Assembly: GCA_003278845.1 (NCBI GenBank)
Contig: QCCX01000001.1
Location: 207,284-271,283, forward strand
Direction of reading: 5' to 3'
DNA: 64,000 nucleotides
Source of the DNA: Prochlorococcus sp. AG-347-O22
GTDB lineage: Bacteria; Cyanobacteriota; Cyanobacteriia; PCC-6307; Cyanobiaceae
Shown here: positions 7,802-16,495 of the stretch, in pieces
Layout: the number at the start of each line of letters is the position of its first letter
How positions within the stretch are numbered: the first letter of the stretch is position 1
Made by a program: the position numbers and the translations under genes
The notes under the pieces: model-generated
Seen by the model: only the letters and a program-made list of their open reading frames with translations
Database searches by the model: none
Told to the model about the DNA's origin: nothing

Positions 7802-8997
7802 TTTTTATAACAATATTCAATATCATCAACCATTTTAAGACAAGCTTTGTTTTCACCCAGTCTTTTTTTAGAATTTGCATTACATGAGATCATAAACTTC
7901 TTATTTAGCTGTATAAGGTAAATTATTTTTATGATCAATTTAATTGTCTGATTGATTTGGTCATTTTTGTCTTTATAATTAGTGGCACAAAAAACATATT
8001 TTCCAAGCAAACGTCTTTGCGCTTCTGCAAAAGTTTTTGTAAATTGTGGACCTTTACCTTCAATCTGAATAACCGGTTTTCCTAATCCAATCGCTTGCTC
8101 TGCTGCTGTTCCTGCCATGCTAATACAGCATCTACTTTTCAATAATATTTTGTCAAAATTATTCCAATATATATTGACTTCTAAAAATTTATATTGAAAT
8201 TTTAAGAGATTATTATCTTTTATATTTTCTATATTTAACCATCCTCTTTTTTGAAATATCTTCTTTAATTTTGATGAAGATAGAGCATTAACTATTGCAA
8301 AATTAAACTGAATTTTTTGAAAATATCTTAAATCTGACAATGCCTCTAATACCTCTAAAATCAAAACAAAATTATCTAAAATCTCAGGTAATCTACTTCC
8401 TGGAAATAATCCAATACTAAATTCATCTTTATTTAATTCTTCGTTTCTAGGAAAAAACTTATCCATAAATGGGTTACCTAAAAAAGACACTTTCTTTTTT
8501 AATTGCAATGTTAAATCATTAGCTGTAAGGGAATCTCTCGTATATATTTTTTTTGCCTTTTGTGAGAGCAAGAAAAATTTAGAAGGCCATGGTAATTTCA
8601 ACTTCCCTTCATAATGGCTAGAATAAGCAACTAGATATGTAAAAAAATCTTTATTACAAAACCATGCAAAAAAAACTGGGACAATATCTCCGACTACAAA
8701 AAAATAATCATATTTTTTTCTTATTTTAAAAGTTGAATATAATCTTTTTAAAAGATAAAATATTTCTCCTCCTAATATCTCAGTAAGTCTTCCCTTAAAA
8801 GAATTATAACCAATTCCTCCAGTTCTAAATTCCTTAGTTTTACCGATAATCTTAATTTTTTCTTTTACGTAATGGTTTCCCATACCAACAATTGGCAAAG
8901 CATGAACTGAATGACCACTTTTTAAGAATTGATTAGCTATTAGGCTGCCAGATAGATCTTCTCCATGTCCATTACTTAAAATTAAAATCTTCAACAA
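7798..8997 (-). CDS. Lipid-A-disaccharide-synthase-related protein (TIGR03492-like)
   Basis: This is a 399-residue glycosyltransferase-like protein related to LpxB/MurG (GT-B fold). The start LKILILSNGHGEDLSG and the later LFPGSRLPEI and GTAAEQAIGLGKPVIQI blocks match a cyanobacterial LpxB-related family. True LpxB joins UDP-diacylglucosamine to lipid X; whether this one does so is not known. Translation begins at TTG 8997, with no earlier start before the upstream stop. It is the middle gene of a minus-strand run: TPR protein, this gene, then the 89-residue membrane protein. A second LpxB-like gene lies at 60700-61965. Confidence 0.75.
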   Translation of the reverse strand: MLKILILSNGHGEDLSGSLIANQFLKSGHSVHALPIVGMGNHYVKEKIKIIGKTKEFRTGGIGYNSFKGRLTEILGGEIFYLLKRLYSTFKIRKKYDYFFVVGDIVPVFFAWFCNKDFFTYLVAYSSHYEGKLKLPWPSKFFLLSQKAKKIYTRDSLTANDLTLQLKKKVSFLGNPFMDKFFPRNEELNKDEFSIGLFPGSRLPEILDNFVLILEVLEALSDLRYFQKIQFNFAIVNALSSSKLKKIFQKRGWLNIENIKDNNLLKFQYKFLEVNIYWNNFDKILLKSRCCISMAGTAAEQAIGLGKPVIQIEGKGPQFTKTFAEAQRRLLGKYVFCATNYKDKNDQINQTIKLIIKIIYLIQLNKKFMISCNANSKKRLGENKACLKMVDDIEYCYKK

Positions 8998-8998
8998 T

Positions 8999-9427
8999 TT
9001 AAAATTCCAACCATTTTTTTACTTTGGTTAACTCAGGCCAATCTGGATATCTACTTAATCCGTCTTCAACAGATTCTTTCAACTCACTTTTCACATCTGG
9101 CATCATCAAAGACATTTTTTTTATTAACTCAATATGATCCCTAACACCTTTATTATTGGTAGCCAAAAGAGCTAAAGACAAATTCATTCTTGCTTGTGGA
9201 TCTTGCTGATTTAATCGAACAGCTTGTCTGGCAGCTGACAAAGCTTCTTCATTATTTTTCAAAAGTAATTGAAGCCATGATAAACAAGTCCAAGCAGCAA
9301 AATGATTTGGAATTTGCTGTATAATTTTTTGAAAATCTTGAACGATTGGAATTAAATCTTGCCCTGCTTTATATCTTGATAAAGCTGCATTAAAATCCTC
9401 TTCGATGGGATTAATTTCGTTAGTCAT
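8999..9427 (-). CDS. TPR-repeat protein
   Basis: This 142-residue protein consists mostly of tetratricopeptide-like helices: AAWTCLSWLQLLLKNNEEAL and the next repeat ARQAVRLNQQDPQARMNLSL follow the W-L-G-Y-A-F-P spacing. There is no signal peptide, so it is probably a cytosolic protein-binding scaffold. It is the first gene after the Fe-S carrier gene (7-bp gap) and ends 1 bp before the LpxB-like gene start, so all three may share a transcript. The partner is unknown. Confidence 0.75.
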   Translation of the reverse strand: MTNEINPIEEDFNAALSRYKAGQDLIPIVQDFQKIIQQIPNHFAAWTCLSWLQLLLKNNEEALSAARQAVRLNQQDPQARMNLSLALLATNNKGVRDHIELIKKMSLMMPDVKSELKESVEDGLSRYPDWPELTKVKKWLEF

Positions 9428-9433
9428 TATTTA

Positions 9434-9826
9434 TTAAACTGCAAAAGAGCTTCCACAACCGCAAGTTTGAGAAGCATTGGGATTTACAAAGTTAAAGCCA
9501 CCTCCAATTAATTCCTTACTAAAATCTAACTGCATTCCATAAATATATAAAAGACTTTTAGGATCACAAACAACTTGAAAACTTTGATCAGCTTTTAATG
9601 AATAATCATAAACTTTATCATCGGGATTTATTTCATCAGTTCCTATAAAATCCATCGTATAACTCATCCCACTACAACCGCCAGATCTTACTCCTACCCT
9701 TAGTGCTTTTTTATCACTTTGGCCCTTCAGTAAATTTGCAATTTGTTCTATAGCATCATTCGTAATTAAGATACCTTTGCCATCATCAGAATTTTTAATT
9801 TCCTGTTTAACTTCTACATTTTCCAT
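9434..9826 (-). CDS. A-type iron-sulfur carrier/assembly protein (SufA/IscA family)
   Basis: This protein binds and passes on Fe-S clusters to apo-proteins. The three conserved cysteines are present, one in RSGGCSGMSY and two in the C-terminal CGCGSSF. I prefer ATG 9826, giving 130 residues and starting MENVEVKQ, over the longer frame from 9886. The extra 20 residues are not family-like, and 130 fits the usual size plus a short tail. It is divergent from crtQ and belongs functionally with the sufBCDS operon near 47-52 kb. Confidence 0.9.
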   Translation of the reverse strand: MENVEVKQEIKNSDDGKGILITNDAIEQIANLLKGQSDKKALRVGVRSGGCSGMSYTMDFIGTDEINPDDKVYDYSLKADQSFQVVCDPKSLLYIYGMQLDFSKELIGGGFNFVNPNASQTCGCGSSFAV

Positions 9827-9908
9827 AAACAAGGGATTTCTACTATTTATAATATAAAAACTTAATCGATTGGATGCATAGAACAAACGTTATCCAAACT
9901 TGATTTGT

Positions 9909-9914
9909 TATAAT
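9909..9914 (+). promoter_or_regulatory. Extended -10 promoter element of crtQ
   Basis: TGTTATAAT contains a perfect TATAAT preceded by TGn, an extended -10 box. I see no good -35 at 16-18 bp. Initiation about 7 bp downstream would leave only about 5 nt before the GTG start at 9926, a nearly leaderless mRNA. Confidence 0.45.
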
Positions 9915-9925
9915 TTTAAGAAAAA

Positions 9926-11380
9926 GTGAAAATTGCAATAGTTGGTTCTGGATTAGCTGGTCTTACAGCAGCAGTCAATTTAGTTGATGAAGGCCACGAA
10001 GTAGAAATTTACGAGAGCAGGTCATTTTGGGGAGGTAAAGTAGGAAGTTGGGAAGATAAGGATGGCAACCACATAGAAATGGGTTTACATGTATTTTTTT
10101 ACAATTATGCAAATCTGTTTAAATTAATGAAAAAAGTAGGAGCTTTAGACAATTTACTCCCTAAAGATCATACTCATCTATTTATCAATAATGGTGGTAA
10201 TTTAAAATCGTTAGACTTCAGATTCCCTTTAGGTGCTCCATTCAACGGACTTAAAGCTTTTTTTACCACTGAACAACTCACTTGGGTAGATAAGTTCAGA
10301 AATGCCTTGGCTTTAGGGACAAGTCCAATCGTTAGAGGATTGATAGATTATGAAGGCGCAATGAAAATAATTAGAGATCTAGATAGAATTAGTTTTAAAA
10401 AATGGTTTTTAAACCATGGTGGAAGTGAAAAAAGTTTAGAAAGAATGTGGGATCCTATCGCGTATGCATTAGGTTTTATTAATTGCAAAGATATTTCAGC
10501 AAGATGCATGCTAACTATATTCATGATGTTTGCTTCAAAAACAGAAGCCTCAAAACTTAATCTTTTAAAAGGTTCCCCACATAAGTGGTTAACGCAACCT
10601 ATCGTCGACTACATCACAAACAAAGGAGCAAAAATACATCTTAATCATAAGGTAGAAGAAATTATTTATGAAAAGGAATCTTCCTCTTATTCAGTAAATC
10701 AATTAAAAATATCTTCTCCTGAAGGAATTAAGGCAGTGTTTGCAGATAAATTTCTAGCTGCCTGTGATGTTCCTGGAATAAAAAAAATAATTCCAAAAGA
10801 ATGGTATCAATTTAAAGAATTTGAAGGTTTAAAAAAACTTAGAGCTGTAGCTGTTGCCACAATCCAATTAAGATATGACGGTTGGGTTACTGAATTACAA
10901 AAAGATAATACTGGTAATGAACCAATTGGACTAGATAATCTTCTTTATTCTGCTGATGCCTCTTTCAGTTGTTTTGCTGATTTAGCACTAGCAAGTCCAG
11001 CAGACTATAGAAAAAAAGATATGGGATCGCTTCTCCAATGTGTTTTAACTCCTGGCGATAGATGGATGGGAAGATCCACAGAAAGAATTACAAAAGAAAT
11101 TGATAAAGAGGTTCGTCGTCTATTCCCATCCTCAAAAAACCTTAAATTGCTTTGGAGTAACGTGGTACAAATTCCACAATCACTCTATAGAGAAGCGCCT
11201 GGTATGGAACCTTTCAGACCCGATCAAAAAACATCTATATCTAATTTCTTCATGGCTGGTAGTTATACAAAACAAGATTATATAGATTCTATGGAGGGAG
11301 CTACAATGAGTGGTCATTTAGCTGCCGCCGCAATTTTAGAGAAGAAAGCCGAATTAGCAAAAAATCTTGCAGTAAGTTAA
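9926..11380 (+). CDS. crtQ: Zeta-carotene desaturase
   Basis: This FAD enzyme converts zeta-carotene to lycopene through neurosporene, acting at membranes in carotenoid synthesis. The N-terminal dinucleotide motif [10 protein letters not shown] lies at residues 7-16. The plant-type CrtP/CrtQ block [16 protein letters not shown] and the C-terminal [19 protein letters not shown] are diagnostic; the [10 protein letters not shown] ending separates CrtQ from phytoene desaturase. The 484 residues are the normal length. The start is a GTG at 9926. A SRPBCC gene follows after 2 bp, a pairing that suggests co-expression. Confidence 0.93.
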   Translation: MKIAIVGSGLAGLTAAVNLVDEGHEVEIYESRSFWGGKVGSWEDKDGNHIEMGLHVFFYNYANLFKLMKKVGALDNLLPKDHTHLFINNGGNLKSLDFRFPLGAPFNGLKAFFTTEQLTWVDKFRNALALGTSPIVRGLIDYEGAMKIIRDLDRISFKKWFLNHGGSEKSLERMWDPIAYALGFINCKDISARCMLTIFMMFASKTEASKLNLLKGSPHKWLTQPIVDYITNKGAKIHLNHKVEEIIYEKESSSYSVNQLKISSPEGIKAVFADKFLAACDVPGIKKIIPKEWYQFKEFEGLKKLRAVAVATIQLRYDGWVTELQKDNTGNEPIGLDNLLYSADASFSCFADLALASPADYRKKDMGSLLQCVLTPGDRWMGRSTERITKEIDKEVRRLFPSSKNLKLLWSNVVQIPQSLYREAPGMEPFRPDQKTSISNFFMAGSYTKQDYIDSMEGATMSGHLAAAAILEKKAELAKNLAVS

Positions 11381-11382
11381 TT

Positions 11383-11853
11383 ATGGGTACTTGGCTAAAA
11401 CATGACGTAATAACAGTAGTTAATGCGCCTCTTGAAAATGTATGGGACACATGGAGCGATTTAGACTCAATGTCACTTTGGATGAGCTGGATTGAATCTG
11501 TAAAAACAGTTGAGGAAGAGACTAATAAGTTACCAGATTTAACAGAATGGACTTTAGCTGCTAATGGCTTTAGGTTTAAATGGAAAGCTCAAATTACAGA
11601 AAGGGTTGAAAAAAGCAAACTTAAATGGAAATCAATAGGAGGTTTACCAACTGAAGGATCAGTAGTTTTCGAAAGTAAAACTGATCAAATCACAACGGTA
11701 AATTTAGCAATAACTTATGAACTACCAAAAATGATTGCTCGGTTTATGGAAGAAAATATTTTAGGAAAAATGGTTACAAACGAATTGCAGGCCAATATTG
11801 ATAGGTTCAAAGATTTAGTTGAAAAGAACTATACAAAAAATTTTTCTAATTAA
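11383..11853 (+). CDS. SRPBCC (START-like) domain protein
   Basis: This 156-residue protein has the polyketide cyclase/START-like pattern: VNAPLENVWDTWSDLDSMSLWMSWI at the start, a strand-rich middle, and a long C-terminal helix. Such folds bind hydrophobic ligands. It lies 2 bp after crtQ, so a role linked to carotenoids or lipids is reasonable, but that is inference. Its last 8 bp overlap the end of the convergent hemD. Confidence 0.8.
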   Translation: MGTWLKHDVITVVNAPLENVWDTWSDLDSMSLWMSWIESVKTVEEETNKLPDLTEWTLAANGFRFKWKAQITERVEKSKLKWKSIGGLPTEGSVVFESKTDQITTVNLAITYELPKMIARFMEENILGKMVTNELQANIDRFKDLVEKNYTKNFSN

Positions 11854-12643
11854 AAATATTAATTGCTACATCTAGTAGTCCTTCAAAAGTATATTTTTGT
11901 GCCTGACAATCAACTCTTCCAAAAATGTTGTTACATATTTTTGTTGTCTGAGGTCCAATAGTTAATAACTTAATTTGGTCAAAATATTCTAACCATTGTT
12001 TACCAAGGTTTTTTTCTAGTAAAAAAGCAGCATTTACTACGGTTTTACCGCTTGAGAACATAATTGCATCGACTTTTCGATTAGAAATAATATCAATTGT
12101 TTCTTCCGGTATTGAGTCAGGACATCTAGTTTCATATGCAGCAACCTCAAATACACGAGAACCAGCCTTTCTAAATTGATCTGCTATTAAATCCCTACCA
12201 CCTGTTTGAACTCTTGGTACAAAAACTCGAAGTCCATAACCAGATACTGGGAAATTATCAATTAAACTTTCAGCAACAAATTCTGGAGGTATAAAATCAG
12301 CCTTAATTCCAAAATCATCAAGAGTTCTTGAGGTTTTTTCTCCGACTACGGCGATTTTTGTTGTTTTAGAACATTCTTTTAATGAACTATTAAAGTATTT
12401 AAGTCTTTTATCCACAAATTTGATCCCATTACTACTGGAAAAAATAATCCAATGAAAATCATTTATTTGATTTAATGCTTCATCAAGAGGATTCAAATCA
12501 TCAGGATCAGCAATGCTTAATGCAGGTAAATCAAATACATTAGCGCCCTTGCTTATGAATATCTTTTTTATATCCAATATCCCTTCTTTTGATCGAGTAA
12601 TAATTATATTTCTTTGATCAAGGGGTAGATCAACTTTTGGCAT
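11846..12643 (-). CDS. hemD: Uroporphyrinogen-III synthase
   Basis: HemD closes and inverts ring D of hydroxymethylbilane, feeding heme, chlorophyll and cobalamin synthesis. Family marks are the start QRNIIITRSKEG, the middle PxxxVAESLIDNF (seen as PPEFVAESLI) and the SSGKTVVNAAFLL and TIGPQTTKI blocks. The family diverges strongly, so these few motifs carry the call. I prefer ATG 12643 (265 residues) to ATG 12658; both overlap rbfA, by 14 or 29 bp. It follows rbfA and DUF751 in one minus-strand run. Confidence 0.88.
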   Translation of the reverse strand: MPKVDLPLDQRNIIITRSKEGILDIKKIFISKGANVFDLPALSIADPDDLNPLDEALNQINDFHWIIFSSSNGIKFVDKRLKYFNSSLKECSKTTKIAVVGEKTSRTLDDFGIKADFIPPEFVAESLIDNFPVSGYGLRVFVPRVQTGGRDLIADQFRKAGSRVFEVAAYETRCPDSIPEETIDIISNRKVDAIMFSSGKTVVNAAFLLEKNLGKQWLEYFDQIKLLTIGPQTTKICNNIFGRVDCQAQKYTFEGLLDVAINIFN

Positions 12644-13022
12644 CCTTGTCCTCAACATTATGATTTTGATTTTTATTTTTTAATTCATCGAGAAGTTTCA
12701 AGACTGATAATCCTTTATCAAGAACAACATCGTCTTTAAAAATTATCTCTGGAACTCTTCTCATCTCAATTCTTTTTCCTAAACTATGCCTTATAGAGCT
12801 TTTAGCAGTATTCAAGTTTGATACAATTTCTTTCCTCACTTTCTCTTGAGCAGTTGAAGTTATATAAATTTTACAGTGTTGCAAATCACCTGATAAATCA
12901 ATCTTAGAAATATTGACGAAATGATCTCTAATAAGATCATTTTCTAAATCATTCTGCAAAATAAGGGTTATTTCTTTCTTCAAAAGAGAAGAAACTTTTG
13001 CAAGACGGTAATTATTTGGCAT
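12630..13022 (-). CDS. rbfA: Ribosome-binding factor A
   Basis: RbfA binds the 30S subunit and helps mature the 5' end of 16S rRNA, notably in the cold. The 130-residue protein starts with RLAKVSSLLKKEITLILQND, has the KH-like core DLQHCKIYITS, and ends with RRVPEIIFKDD, all typical. The ATG overlaps the stop of the upstream DUF751 gene as TAATG, so translation is probably coupled. hemD begins inside its 3' end. Confidence 0.93.
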   Translation of the reverse strand: MPNNYRLAKVSSLLKKEITLILQNDLENDLIRDHFVNISKIDLSGDLQHCKIYITSTAQEKVRKEIVSNLNTAKSSIRHSLGKRIEMRRVPEIIFKDDVVLDKGLSVLKLLDELKNKNQNHNVEDKDAKS

Positions 13023-13231
13023 TATGGTTGTAAATTTATTGGGTTTGTCATCGCTTGCAAGACAAAATAAACAGTTATGAAAGCACTTAAGACAGAAGAT
13101 ATCAAACCTACTATTGTGAGTGGATTTGATCTATTCTTGAATAAAGGTTCAAGCAAAGCAACAAGTCCTCCAACAATGATAGATATCAAATACTTTGGAT
13201 ATCTCGCAACATTAGAGAAAAATTCGCCCAT
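13022..13231 (-). CDS. DUF751 / Ycf33-like small membrane protein
   Basis: This is a small membrane protein of 69 residues from ATG 13231; a GTG at 13240 would add three residues. It begins GEFFSNVARYPKYLIS, a DUF751 signature, with two hydrophobic spans at about residues 14-31 and 40-58. The family is cyanobacterial and plastid, with unknown function. Its stop overlaps the rbfA start by one base. It is the first gene of the run DUF751-rbfA-hemD and is divergent from the GST-like gene. Confidence 0.8.
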   Translation of the reverse strand: MGEFFSNVARYPKYLISIIVGGLVALLEPLFKNRSNPLTIVGLISSVLSAFITVYFVLQAMTNPINLQP

Positions 13232-13285
13232 CAGCTCCACAAATAGATTACTTTTTTAGCTAAGTTTTAACAAACATTAAACAGC

Positions 13286-14011
13286 ATGATTACATTATAT
13301 CAATTTAGGCATAGTGCTTTTTGTTTAAAAACAAGAATGGCCCTTCATGCAAAAAAACTACAATATCGAGTTGAAGAAGTAACACCTGGAATAGGCCAAT
13401 TTGAAATCTTTAAATTATCAGGTCAAAAACAAGTACCTGTAATAGTCGATAGTAATGATCAAGTTATTAATGACTCTTCAACTATTTGCGAATATATAGA
13501 TAAAAAAAATGAAAACAATCCACTTTTCCCGGAGGATCCAATATTATTTGCACAATGCAAACTAATCGAAGACTGGGCAGATACTACAATGGCTACAACT
13601 TGTAGAAAAGCTTTAATAAAATCTGCAATAGAAAATCCACAGCTAAGAACTGCATTACTTCCAGATGAAATACCTTCTTCAGTTAAAAGTATTGTTGATA
13701 AATTACCTTTTGAAAATCTTAGTAAAATTTCTAATGTAGTTTTGTCTTCTAAAGATAATTTAGAACTCCAAAAATTACTGGAAGCTTTATCAAAATCCTT
13801 GATCAACAAGAAATATTTAGTTGGAGATAATTTATCAATTGCAGATATTTCAATTGCTGCTCAATTATCCCTTATTAAATTTCCAAAGTCTGCAGGACCA
13901 ATTCTTTCAGGAGAGGGGAGCCAAGAATACATAAACAACCCTTATTTAGAAAATCTTTTCATTTGGAGGAACAACTTAGAAGAATATCTTTTTAGTGCTA
14001 ACTCTCAATAA
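13286..14011 (+). CDS. Glutathione S-transferase family protein
   Basis: This cytosolic protein of 241 residues has an N-terminal thioredoxin-like GST domain (about residues 1-80) with RHSAFCLKTRMALHAKKL and the cis-proline block GQKQVPVIVDS. An all-helical C-terminal domain contains YLVGDNLSIADISIAAQL, a typical GST helix-6 N-capping box. The N-terminal SAFC segment could supply a catalytic Ser or Cys. The substrate is unknown. Its 3' end overlaps the convergent lumenal-type gene by 14 bp. Confidence 0.83.
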   Translation: MITLYQFRHSAFCLKTRMALHAKKLQYRVEEVTPGIGQFEIFKLSGQKQVPVIVDSNDQVINDSSTICEYIDKKNENNPLFPEDPILFAQCKLIEDWADTTMATTCRKALIKSAIENPQLRTALLPDEIPSSVKSIVDKLPFENLSKISNVVLSSKDNLELQKLLEALSKSLINKKYLVGDNLSIADISIAAQLSLIKFPKSAGPILSGEGSQEYINNPYLENLFIWRNNLEEYLFSANSQ

Positions 14012-14705
14012 ATTCAAACTTTAATTTATATTTATTTGTTTTGATAGCATGAATAGAAGGATCACCAACTTTTGAACCATAGGAAGCAACATATTGCACT
14101 CCACAAATTGATGGTTTGATTGAATTATCAACTTCCAATATTTCTTCGGAACATTTTTGAAATTTACTAATGGTCTCTACCTGATTAATCCTTGAAGCAC
14201 CTGGCTTATGTGCTGTTTGTATAACTAGCTCATCTGCGAAAAAAATATCATTATCTTTAATTTGATTTCTCCCTGTAATTCTTGAATCAATATAAAAATC
14301 ATCTTTTAAATAAGTAATTTGATTATTAATAGATTGAGGATCATTTACAACCTTGATTAAGGTTTCACCAAATATTGCTTTTCCAATAGACTCAGAATTT
14401 TTTGCACGATTACCAACAATTAAATCTGAATCATTCTTAAAGAAATTTACTTTATAAATAACTGGCTCTTCTGAATCATTAACTATATCTTGAGAAGTAA
14501 CCAGCCAATTCCCCTCAAACCATTTAGGATAAATTAAGTCCTTAGAAGTATCCGATAATTTAAAATTTGGCATATATAGTTCTGGCCATTGATTTACACG
14601 ATTTTCTAAAAACTCTCGTACATTAGAATCTACTAGAGCAAAAGAACTTTCTAAAAAAATTCCTTGAAAAATCAAGCAAAGAATTAATCCAAGAAGAATT
14701 TTCAT
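13998..14705 (-). CDS. Exported protein, DUF6816-like
   Basis: The 235-residue protein begins with a clear signal peptide (MKILLGLILCLIFQG... with likely cleavage after SSFA near residue 23), so it is exported to the periplasm or thylakoid lumen. The block WPELYMPNFK...DLIYPKWFEGNWLV resembles the cyanobacterial and plant DUF6816 family, whose function is unknown to me. Two cysteines near residues 185 and 201 could form a disulfide. Its start codon lies one base from the start of the divergent crr7-like gene. Confidence 0.65.
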   Translation of the reverse strand: MKILLGLILCLIFQGIFLESSFALVDSNVREFLENRVNQWPELYMPNFKLSDTSKDLIYPKWFEGNWLVTSQDIVNDSEEPVIYKVNFFKNDSDLIVGNRAKNSESIGKAIFGETLIKVVNDPQSINNQITYLKDDFYIDSRITGRNQIKDNDIFFADELVIQTAHKPGASRINQVETISKFQKCSEEILEVDNSIKPSICGVQYVASYGSKVGDPSIHAIKTNKYKLKFEFIES

Positions 14706-14706
14706 T

Positions 14707-14964
14707 ATGTCAAATCCACTAATAAGAGCATCAGATCATTATGTATTATTAGAGCCAGATTCAAAGGAAAAAATTGTATCAAAGCAAGAAGCAATTTTAT
14801 GGTTGAAGAATTGGCTTAATAAGATAGAAACACAAACAATATATCAGAATATAGAAGATCCTGATCAGGATTTTTTTGAAGAATTATTGGAAAGCACTTA
14901 TGAATTAGAAATAAAATTAGGTTACGTTATCAAATGGTTTGCAGTAAGAATTGAACCAGATTAA
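14707..14964 (+). CDS. Chlororespiratory reduction 7 (CRR7)-like protein
   Basis: This 85-residue soluble protein resembles the cyanobacterial CRR7 family, whose Arabidopsis member is needed to assemble chloroplast NDH. The shared pattern is an early YVLLEP segment and an ending Y-E-L-E-I-x-x-G-Y-x-x-K-W-F-A-V-R-I-E. The ATG at 14707 is one base from the start codon of the divergent exported protein. The stop shares a TTAA with the stop of aroK. With ndhO in the same window, an NDH-1 link is plausible. Confidence 0.65.
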   Translation: MSNPLIRASDHYVLLEPDSKEKIVSKQEAILWLKNWLNKIETQTIYQNIEDPDQDFFEELLESTYELEIKLGYVIKWFAVRIEPD

Positions 14965-15518
14965 ATGATTATTTCTTTATGAATCGCATTAATTATTTTC
15001 ATAGCAACTTCTTCAATATTTTCTTTTTTTACTTGAATTCTTAAATCTGCTTGAGAATACAAATTTTCTCTAGATTGAAAAATGCTCATATATAGATCAT
15101 TTAGATTCTTTCCCTGAAGAAGTGGCCTATTTTCAATTTCATTTTTCAATCTTTGAATTGCTATATCTTTGTCGAGATCTATCCAAGCAATTATTCCCTG
15201 TCTTAAGATTCCCCAGTTTTCCGATTTGGTAACTATTCCTCCCCCAGTTGAGATTACTAATGAAGGAATTTTGATAGTTTCTTTAAGGCAGTTTGCTTCT
15301 AATTCGCGGAAATTATCTTCTCCTTCATCCTTAAAAATTTGATTGATAGATTTTTTTGCCAACTTCTCTATTAACGAATCTAAATCAATGTATTTATACT
15401 TCAATAATTCAGCCAGCTTCAAACCAGTTTGTGACTTACCAGAACCCATCATTCCTATTAAAAATATGCTTCTACCTTTAATAGCATTAACTGTTTTTTT
15501 GATAATGGATTGTTCCAT
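14961..15518 (-). CDS. aroK: Shikimate kinase
   Basis: This enzyme phosphorylates shikimate at the 3-hydroxyl, on the route to chorismate and aromatic amino acids. Walker A is GMMGSGKSQ (near residues 22-30). The shikimate-binding parts are DLDSLIEK, FRELE and STGGGIV, and the lid has ENRPLLQG. The 185 residues are normal. The ATG is at 15518. The gene overlaps the crr7-like gene tail to tail by 4 bp (TTAA). Confidence 0.94.
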   Translation of the reverse strand: MEQSIIKKTVNAIKGRSIFLIGMMGSGKSQTGLKLAELLKYKYIDLDSLIEKLAKKSINQIFKDEGEDNFRELEANCLKETIKIPSLVISTGGGIVTKSENWGILRQGIIAWIDLDKDIAIQRLKNEIENRPLLQGKNLNDLYMSIFQSRENLYSQADLRIQVKKENIEEVAMKIINAIHKEIII

Positions 15519-15568
15519 AAAGACAAAAGCGTATTTAAAACCTTAAGATAGTATTATCGCAGACAGGT

Positions 15569-16495
15569 ATGACTTCTACACAACCCAAACCATCTCATGG
15601 AAAAGGACGTGAATGCGTCATAACTCGACGTGCCTGCTTTAGTTCTAGTCACCGTTATTGGCTTCCTGAAAAAAGCCCAGAAGAAAATTTATCTCTTTTT
15701 GGTAAGTGCAGTATTGCACCAGGTCATGGTCATAATTATGAACTTATTGTTTCAATGGGTGGAGAACTAGACTCTGATGGAATGGTACTTAATCTCTCTG
15801 ATGTAAAACACTCCATTAAAGATAAGGTTACTGGACAATTAGATTTTCGTTTTTTAAATGATGTCTGGCCTGAATTTAATGTTAATAATCAAGAAGGTAT
15901 ACTTCCCACAACTGAAGCATTAGTAAAGGTCATTTGGAGTCGTCTGAAGGATGATTTACCTCTTACAAGTCTAAGACTTTATGAAAACCCAAATTTATGG
16001 GCAGATTATTTTGGAAAAAACATGGAAGCATTTTTAACAGTACAAACTCATTTTGCAGCCGCTCATAGACTTGCAAAAGAAGAGATATCCTTTGATGAAA
16101 ACAAAAAAATCTATGGTAAATGTGCCAGAGTTAATGGACATGGTCATAACTATCTTGTCGATATAACTGTAAAAGGAGACATTGATAAAAGAACAGGAAT
16201 GGTTTGCGACTTATCTGCCCTCCAAGAGATAATCAACGATTTAGTTGTTGAACAACTAGATCATACTTTTCTAAATAAAGACATTGAATTTTTCCATAAT
16301 TGTGTTCCAACTGCTGAAAATATAGCTTTATATATTTCTGATGTTCTTAAAAATCCAATACATGAACTTGGTGCAACATTACACAAAATAAGACTCCAAG
16401 AGAGCCCAAATAATGCTGCAGAAATTTATGTTGATCAAAAGCTAACCAATTCATTGAAGTTGAAATTGGAAAATAGTTTAGTCTCACAAACTTGA
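15569..16495 (+). CDS. Double-domain 6-pyruvoyltetrahydropterin synthase/QueD family protein
   Basis: PTPS/QueD enzymes convert dihydroneopterin triphosphate to pyruvoyl- or carboxy-tetrahydropterin. At 308 residues this is twice the usual size, with two tandem copies (about 15-145 and 152-290). Each copy has the zinc ligands (H28, H53, H55; H166, H191, H193) and a catalytic Cys (C47; C185). The second also has the catalytic DH pair (D231-H232), whereas the first has D92-F93, so its active site is probably impaired. Both keep the pterin-binding Glu (E139, E278). Its stop overlaps the TTG of the next reductase gene, suggesting a joint pterin pathway. Confidence 0.85.
   Translation: MTSTQPKPSHGKGRECVITRRACFSSSHRYWLPEKSPEENLSLFGKCSIAPGHGHNYELIVSMGGELDSDGMVLNLSDVKHSIKDKVTGQLDFRFLNDVWPEFNVNNQEGILPTTEALVKVIWSRLKDDLPLTSLRLYENPNLWADYFGKNMEAFLTVQTHFAAAHRLAKEEISFDENKKIYGKCARVNGHGHNYLVDITVKGDIDKRTGMVCDLSALQEIINDLVVEQLDHTFLNKDIEFFHNCVPTAENIALYISDVLKNPIHELGATLHKIRLQESPNNAAEIYVDQKLTNSLKLKLENSLVSQT

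Noticed and set aside
9827..9886. N-terminal extension of the A-type Fe-S carrier
   Set aside because: The added 20 residues are unlike the family and the shorter form has a normal size.
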